64,000 nucleotides of DNA, taken from positions 16,479,601 through 16,543,600 of the forward strand of contig HG738137.1 in the NCBI GenBank assembly GCA_000499405.2, in the 5' to 3' direction. Both the position numbers and the translations under genes were made by a program. The notes beneath the pieces were generated by a model, which ran no database searches, was not told where the DNA came from, and saw only the letters and a program-made list of their open reading frames with translations. Origin of the DNA: Onchocerca volvulus. Lineage: Eukaryota > Nematoda > Chromadorea > Rhabditida > Onchocercidae. Within the stretch, counting starts at the first letter, position 1. The number at the start of each line of letters is the position of its first letter. Of this stretch, positions 59,886 through 64,000 are shown in pieces.

Positions 59886-62725
59886 GTAACTATTGTAAAA
59901 GAAAGCATGAACACGAAAAATCATTTCTGAATAAATAAATTAATTCCTAATCCTTGTATTTTAAATCAAATATAATCAAAGTCAGTATTTTTCTATTGCC
60001 GTCAAAAATTTATCCCTTGTGTCATCAAAAAATGCGTATAACTGCAGAAGGCACTGTTGTCTACTATTTAGCAAATGCGTCCAAAGTATCGATGTTCTAA
60101 TTAGAACTAAATGAAATTTTTAAGAAATGAAGACAAGAATTGGATGAAAATTTTTTCAAATTGTGGTATTAGACTAGATTATGCATTGAAATAATAAGAG
60201 AATACTCGATAGAACTCTCTTATAACTGATTTGAGGCAATTTTATGAATTAAATGAATCTTTTTTATTCGAATACAAGATGATTAATTAAAATAAGTTTT
60301 GATGCAGAGTATCAACAATTCCTCTGTTCCATCATTATTGCAACCATATCATAAATCTAGCGAACAAAAAGACAATGATGAGATCATAAGATCATAGAAT
60401 GAAAATAATATATATTGAAGACTGAAAGGATACCAAAAATACTGAAAAAAAATGGCAACTTAAAAAAGCTTTCGCTTAAAAACTTAAAAAGCTAAAAAAG
60501 ATTTCGCTATGCTGTTCGCTTAGTGAAGTGGTTGCTGGCATAATCACTCTTGAACAAGTGAAATATTTAATTCCCATTCATTAAGTAACACATGTGCGAA
60601 GAAATATTTTGCAAATCGATATATTCGTTGCAGAAACTGATATGAGAAGAATAATCGTACAACATAGCTCATAAATTTTCGAGATACAAGTACCATTAAA
60701 AACTCTTTATTTAATCAATCAATAACCCGGTAAATAATAAAATTCGTTTTTCCGCGCAATTTTTGAGTTGAAAAGATCTGATAATGTTTGTTCCACAAAA
60801 GAGATACACTTTCACTTTTTTCCACTGCGAAGAAACTAATAATTTAGCGGTAGTATAAATAATATTTTAAACTAAATAATATTCATGTAAAAAATTATTT
60901 ACGAATCTTCCTCGATAGTAGATTTAACTATCAAAGAAATATTTCAGGTTGCAGAATCTATACATTGAAGATACTCTTTGCGATGATAGTTTAGACAGTT
61001 TCCAAGTAATATCAAAGACTCATTGTTGTTTGTCTAATGATATCAACAATAAGTTTATAGCTCTTTTTGTAAGTTTACTGGAACAAGTCTAAATGAATCT
61101 CCTACAGATGGTTAACGTTCTGCAGATTAAATAACGAATATCCTGCAGGGTAAATGCAGGTTACGTATCCTGTAGGTTAAATGAACATCCTGCAAATCGC
61201 TAGAATACATATGCCAGACAGGAACTATTGTACATTAATTTCTTCAGACATTTTTTGTGCGCATTTTCTATAAATTTCCTCACCAATTAAAAATCTGCAT
61301 ATAAATCTGAAACGAGGCCACATTAAGATCTTATCGATAATATAAACACTTTCATTCTTCAAAAGCAATGCTTTTCTTCTCGATGAAGCCTGAGACTGCT
61401 CGACATGTACAACATATCATTGATGCATTCAAGAAAAAGCAGTTTTAGTTACCTAAATGATGATTTTTTTAGACGAAATTTCGGGCATCAATACCTACGA
61501 TCGATCAATTGGAAGTTATCTTTATCATATTTGTATCGAATCAAAACTTTATTTAAATTTCATAGTTTTGAAAACACCGGGTATTTTTAGATATGGAAAT
61601 CGTTTTATTTAATCTAATAATCGTCAACACCAACCACCCAAAAGCGCACTATGTGTCCGAAAAATACTATATGCTTTGTAACGAATTCCATAAAATAATT
61701 TTAAAAGGTTGGTAAACTCAATAGATTAGGGAGATAATTGTATAAATCTTAGGATTTTTTCAATTGTCACATGAAATGATATAGCAGACAATTAAGAAAC
61801 ATAAAATCAGCAAAAGAAAAATGACTGATATCATTAGATACATCAAAAACGCAAATTTACAATTAATAAAATGAAAAATAAATAAATAAACAACTGAAAA
61901 CAACTTTTCAAACAAAAATTGGGAAAGCTTGTGAATTAACAAATACAAAAGTGAAAACAAGAGTGAAAAAGACAATAGGGGAATCGTGGCATGTTTATTA
62001 TGCAGCAATCTTCCTGGACTGAAAGGTAAACCGCCGAACTTTCTCTTCTTCGCGGTTTGCTTGCTAAGGAGTTAATTATATAAAAAATAGTATTAGCGGC
62101 TTTTAAAGCAATAATCTTTCTGGACTGAAAGAGTTATGGTTGCTTTTTTATACAAATTTGACTCTGAAATCATAAATCTTTTTTTTTATTTGGAACAAAA
62201 TGATGTTTCATTCACTCAGCAATTTCTGGAAACTTCCTAGTCATTTGCTGTTTACATGCCAAATTAATATAATCGCTTACAGACCAGTCAGCGATACTAC
62301 TAATAAAATGTCAAATAAGTATTCGATAATACTTGACATTTTATTAATAGAAACAAATTCTACAACAAATGAGAGAATCAAAAACATAAAAAAAAAAATT
62401 CTCTAAATTTTACTCAAAGCACTTATCCAATATTACTCGAAACAGTTCGGATTTTTAATAAAAAAATAGAATGATGGATTAAAAGGGAAGAAAAATATGC
62501 CGGTTCTATCGAGGCTAATACTTATTGCTGAAATCGAGGTAAATATCTGAGACAAAGTAGCAAATGAGGTGGAAAGAAGAGTACTATTTTGAAAAGTAGT
62601 AGAGAACTACTACTCGAAATTGGAGGAAAAGTATCAATAAAAATTCGCTTTTGATGCAAACAATTGAAAAACGTAAAACTTATAAAATAATGCATAAATA
62701 CCGATATTATTCAGCATAGTATAGC
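59886..62725. other. Intergenic, no gene seen
   Basis: A+T-rich, with no supported exon. Small features are a degenerate repeat of TCCTGCAGG/GTAAATGCAGG words (61100-61200) and a direct repeat of AATCTT(C/T)CTGGACTGAAAG at about 62007 and 62110. The right end is the 3' flank of the zinc-finger gene. Confidence 0.5.
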
Positions 62726-64000
62726 TTAGACAGCCTCGACTTCCTCATCCATAATGTCACATGTTTCCGGAAGTAAAATTTCCGGATCCACAATCTAAAC
62801 ATATTACAATTAGTTGGCAAGCAAGCTATTAAGTCCATAAAATTTATTTCAGCTTAGCTATCAATTTCCAAATTGCACAAAACAGTGTTTGATAAATTTC
62901 ACAATAAACTTTCCGATCACTACTCAACAAATATTTCCATTTTTGATCAAATTGTCGATTGAGTAGAAAGATCACAATAATCATATTATAATGATAATGA
63001 TGCATATTTAACACCCAAAACATTTCACAGAACTTTAGTTCTGTTTTAATTTTCGTTTAGTTCATTTTGTTTTTGCTCCAAAATGTAAAACAATACCGCT
63101 CATTCATTACTTAGTATATGCGGTTCCAATTCCTCTACAAGATATATACTTATAGATAAGAATTTAAAAAATCCCAAATGATATGGAATTAAAATCAAGC
63201 TTATTATCATATCTTTCATCATCAAACGACGCTCAAACTGTTTTATTTATCAAATTAAAATTACATAGAAATTTTACCTCGAGATCACCATGTTCAATGA
63301 GCAAATGAACCCGCTTATGATAACTTTCATGCTGTTCCATCGCTTTGCGATCTGCGAAAGTTCTTAAGCATACCTAAATTAAACACATGATTTAAGCAAA
63401 TTCCATTTCTTTAACCGCAGTTTCTTTTTCTTTTTTCTTTTTGCAAAATATCCTACCTATCACTTGGAGAATACTTCTTATTTCAGAGCACTAACTTCGA
63501 TTATTTCATTCATCACCAACTTATAAATCATCGATTTTATAGGGAAAAATAGTACTCAAAAAGCTTTTGAAAATTAGCAAACTTATAGTAAAAAATTACA
63601 ATATTAAGTATAATCTAGAAAAAAAAAAAAGCTTACTTCACAAAATAATGGTCGCTCAGTCCTCGCCATTGGATGTTCAATATCAATATGCTCAACACAT
63701 TCCAACCTTGACATGAATACTACCTTACAAATGGGACAATCAAAACGTTCGAATGATAATGCGCGGGCCTGCTCGAATATTTCATCCAGATTGAATGAAT
63801 TCTCCTCAGCTGACTTTAATAATTCTGACAGTCTTCGCATCTACAAATGAAATTATTAACCGTGATATTTGTATGATAACGGTTGACATTTATTACATCT
63901 AAACACATGTTCAAATGCTACAAGCAAAACCCAATAAACGTAGTCTGAACGATTATAGATATGATGTAAAAGTTCATAATAGACAGCTTTCAAAAAATTA
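62726..64000 (-). CDS. C2H2 zinc-finger protein, 3' part (cut by window edge)
   Basis: Minus-strand exons 63840-63637, 63373-63278 and 62794-62726 join in phase and end at a stop. A further open stretch from the edge to 63907 (AVYYELLHHIYNRSDYVYWV, then LLVAFEH) would splice in phase 0 to MRRLSELLKS and is probably the preceding exon. Two fingers are visible: CPICKVVFMSRLECVEH-x4-H (C-x2-C-x12-H-x4-H) and CEVCLRTFADRKAMEQH-x3-H. The finger pair straddles an intron. An acidic tail (DIMDEEVEAV) follows. I do not recognise the family. Nucleic-acid binding is the natural guess, but two fingers could also bind protein. Confidence 0.72.

Noticed and set aside
61100..61200. CRISPR-like spacing of CCTGCAGG words
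   Set aside because: The copies are too degenerate and too close, and the sequence is clearly eukaryotic.
1..64000. tRNA, rRNA or spliced-leader RNA genes
   Set aside because: No T-loop/acceptor pattern or conserved rRNA or SL sequence was recognised on either strand; a covariance-model scan would be needed to exclude them fully.

Overview
The window looks like nuclear DNA of a nematode, most likely a filarial or other spirurid worm. By eye it is strongly A+T-rich. It is full of poly(A)/poly(T) runs. Its genes are split into exons of 40-240 bp by introns with GTAAGT/GTATGT donors and TTTTCAG/TTTAG acceptors. Three genes have a spliced-leader-type acceptor just before the ATG. The transposons are BEL/Pao, Helitron-like and MITE-like. 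Genus-level placement is inference. Exon coordinates come from reading splice sites and checking phase by hand; no alignment was run.

Layout. (1) 0-10 kb: the 5' part of an unrecognised serine-rich gene (minus, 895-2097), then about 8 kb without a supported gene. (2) 10-15 kb: a ten-exon MatB-type malonyl-CoA synthetase (minus), then a small inverted-repeat element. (3) 16.9-21 kb: a JTB-family membrane protein (plus) and an acyl-CoA-binding protein (minus). (4) 23-24.4 kb: two related LTRs facing each other. (5) 26.1-28.7 kb: a LAP1/LULL1-like torsin-activator protein (plus). (6) 28.7-37 kb: gene-poor, with a solo LTR, a MITE and a 58-base poly(A) tract. (7) 37.1-42.9 kb: TAF6, the TFIID subunit, in at least 16 exons (minus). 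(8) 44.1-45.6 kb: signal peptidase complex subunit 2 (minus), with a partial exon duplication. (9) 47.7-49.6 kb: a Helitron-like relic. (10) 49.8-53 kb: an arginine-rich protein with an N-terminal UAP56-binding motif (UIF/FYTTD1-like mRNA export adaptor, plus). (11) 53.6-59.9 kb: a decayed BEL/Pao retrotransposon (minus) with a solo LTR nested in its integrase. (12) 62.7 kb to the edge: the 3' part of a C2H2 zinc-finger gene (minus).

The genes do not form one pathway. Loose links are acyl-CoA metabolism (malonyl-CoA synthetase and ACBP, about 5 kb apart), the secretory/nuclear-envelope system (JTB, SPCS2, LAP1-like) and gene expression (TAF6, UIF-like adaptor, zinc finger). I found no convincing new biological system. 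The most unusual points are the bacterial-type character of the malonyl-CoA synthetase, an in-frame 96-bp exon of the UIF-like gene that is easy to miss, the inverted LTR pair and the duplicated exon start in SPCS2.
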